Shown here piece after piece: positions 5,712 to 6,202 of a stretch of 6,202 nt of DNA. Position 1 is the first letter of the stretch, and each line of letters opens with the position of its first letter. Location of the stretch: positions 1 through 6,202 of the forward strand of contig JALRFG010000124.1 of NCBI GenBank assembly GCA_023253795.1, given 5' to 3'. A program made the translations under genes and the position numbers. The notes beneath the pieces were generated by a model, which saw only the letters and a list, made by a program, of their open reading frames with translations, was not told where the DNA came from and did not search any database. Source of the DNA: Methylocystis sp. (GTDB lineage: Bacteria > Pseudomonadota > Alphaproteobacteria > Rhizobiales > Beijerinckiaceae).

Positions 5712-5724
5712 TGGATTAAATCCA
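5712..5724. promoter_or_regulatory. Perfect inverted repeat in the yqeY-carA divergent spacer, candidate operator
   Basis: TGGATT and AATCCA flank a single A, making a perfect 13-bp palindrome. Its centre (5718) is 30 bp from the yqeY start and 34 bp from the carA start, almost midway in the 63-bp spacer. On the minus strand it contains TTTAAT (5720-5715), a near-consensus -10 hexamer, so a bound protein could block the promoter. The binding protein is unknown and no promoter is firmly assigned. Confidence 0.4.
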
Positions 5725-5751
5725 CGGGTGAGACAGGCAATAGAGCGGAAC

Positions 5752-6202
5752 ATGAGCGTCGATCAAGACAAAGCCTCACCTTCGACCATCGACACGGGCT
5801 GGACAAAGCCCGTTCACACCGGCGTTCTGGTGCTCGCCAGCGGCGAATCCATTGCGGGCTTCGGCCTTGGCGCCGTCGGCGAGGCGGTGGGCGAGGTCTG
5901 CTTCAACACCGCCATGACCGGCTATCAGGAAATCCTGACCGATCCTTCCTACGCCGCGCAGATCGTCACCTTCACCTTCCCGCATATCGGCAATGTCGGA
6001 ACCAATGACGAGGATGTCGAGACCGTCGATCTGGCGCAGAGCGCCGGCGCGGTCGGCGCGATTTTCGGCGCGCCGGTGACGGATCCGTCGAATTTCCGGT
6101 CGCAAACGCACCTCGCCAACTGGCTGACGAAACGCGGAATCATCGCGCTGAGCGGCGTCGACACCCGCGCGCTGACGACGCTCTTCCGTGAAAAGGGCAT
6201 GC
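5752..6202 (+). CDS. carA: Carbamoyl-phosphate synthase small subunit, N-terminal part (partial)
   Basis: An open frame from ATG 5752 runs through 150 codons to the right edge. CarA is the glutaminase subunit that feeds ammonia to CarB for carbamoyl phosphate, the precursor of arginine and pyrimidines. Only the N-terminal domain is here; the class I glutamine amidotransferase domain with its catalytic triad is beyond the edge. Family blocks are GVLVLASGE and GFGLGAVGEAVGEVCFNTAM leading to TGYQEILTDPSYA (about residues 25-66), IVTFTFPHIGNVGTN (68-82), VTDPSNFR (109-116) and GVDTRALTTLFREKGM at the end. An N-terminal extension of about 20 residues before the conserved part is usual in alphaproteobacteria. 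The ribosome-binding site (AGAGCGGAA, 5742-5750) is close and imperfect. No leader-peptide attenuator fits in the short spacer. Confidence 0.93.
   Translation, partial: MSVDQDKASPSTIDTGWTKPVHTGVLVLASGESIAGFGLGAVGEAVGEVCFNTAMTGYQEILTDPSYAAQIVTFTFPHIGNVGTNDEDVETVDLAQSAGAVGAIFGAPVTDPSNFRSQTHLANWLTKRGIIALSGVDTRALTTLFREKGM

Overview
The window looks like part of the chromosome of a GC-rich alphaproteobacterium, probably of the order Hyphomicrobiales (Rhizobiales). This rests on codon use rich in G and C at third positions, a carA next to a divergent yqeY-family gene, and a fold III ornithine decarboxylase with a long structured leader. The genus cannot be named from sequence alone. I see no insertion sequence, prophage, CRISPR array, tRNA or rRNA.

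Left part (1-624). The window opens in the last 51 codons of an RND heavy-metal efflux pump. A small cysteine-containing, probably exported protein of unknown function follows. A strong intrinsic terminator (567-609) then serves the gene coming from the other side.

Middle (625-2443). A complete fold III PLP-dependent ornithine (or lysine/ornithine) decarboxylase lies on the minus strand. Upstream of it is about 670 bp with no convincing conventional protein gene. This holds a candidate minus-strand promoter with phased A-tracts, and then a leader of about 470 nt with several hairpins, some mutually exclusive. It also has a 75-codon ORF whose stop overlaps the decarboxylase start (ATGA), and a 16-codon ORF. 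Position and gene identity match the alphaproteobacterial speF leader RNA, which makes this the most interesting non-coding part of the window.

Right part (2444-6202). On the plus strand are a periplasmic glucan biosynthesis protein of the MdoG/OpgG/OpgD family, with a Tat-like signal and no mdoH beside it, and thiD for thiamin pyrimidine phosphorylation. Converging on thiD, and overlapping it by 9 nt, is a small exported glycine-zipper protein on the minus strand. Upstream of that is a GatB/YqeY-domain protein, also minus. A 63-bp divergent spacer with a perfect 13-bp inverted repeat separates it from carA (carbamoyl-phosphate synthase small subunit), which runs off the right edge.

Most genes are housekeeping or envelope functions that are neighbours rather than one pathway: polyamine synthesis, periplasmic glucan, thiamin, tRNA-amidation-related, and arginine/pyrimidine precursor. 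No new multigene system is evident. The best leads are the decarboxylase leader and the small uncharacterised exported proteins.
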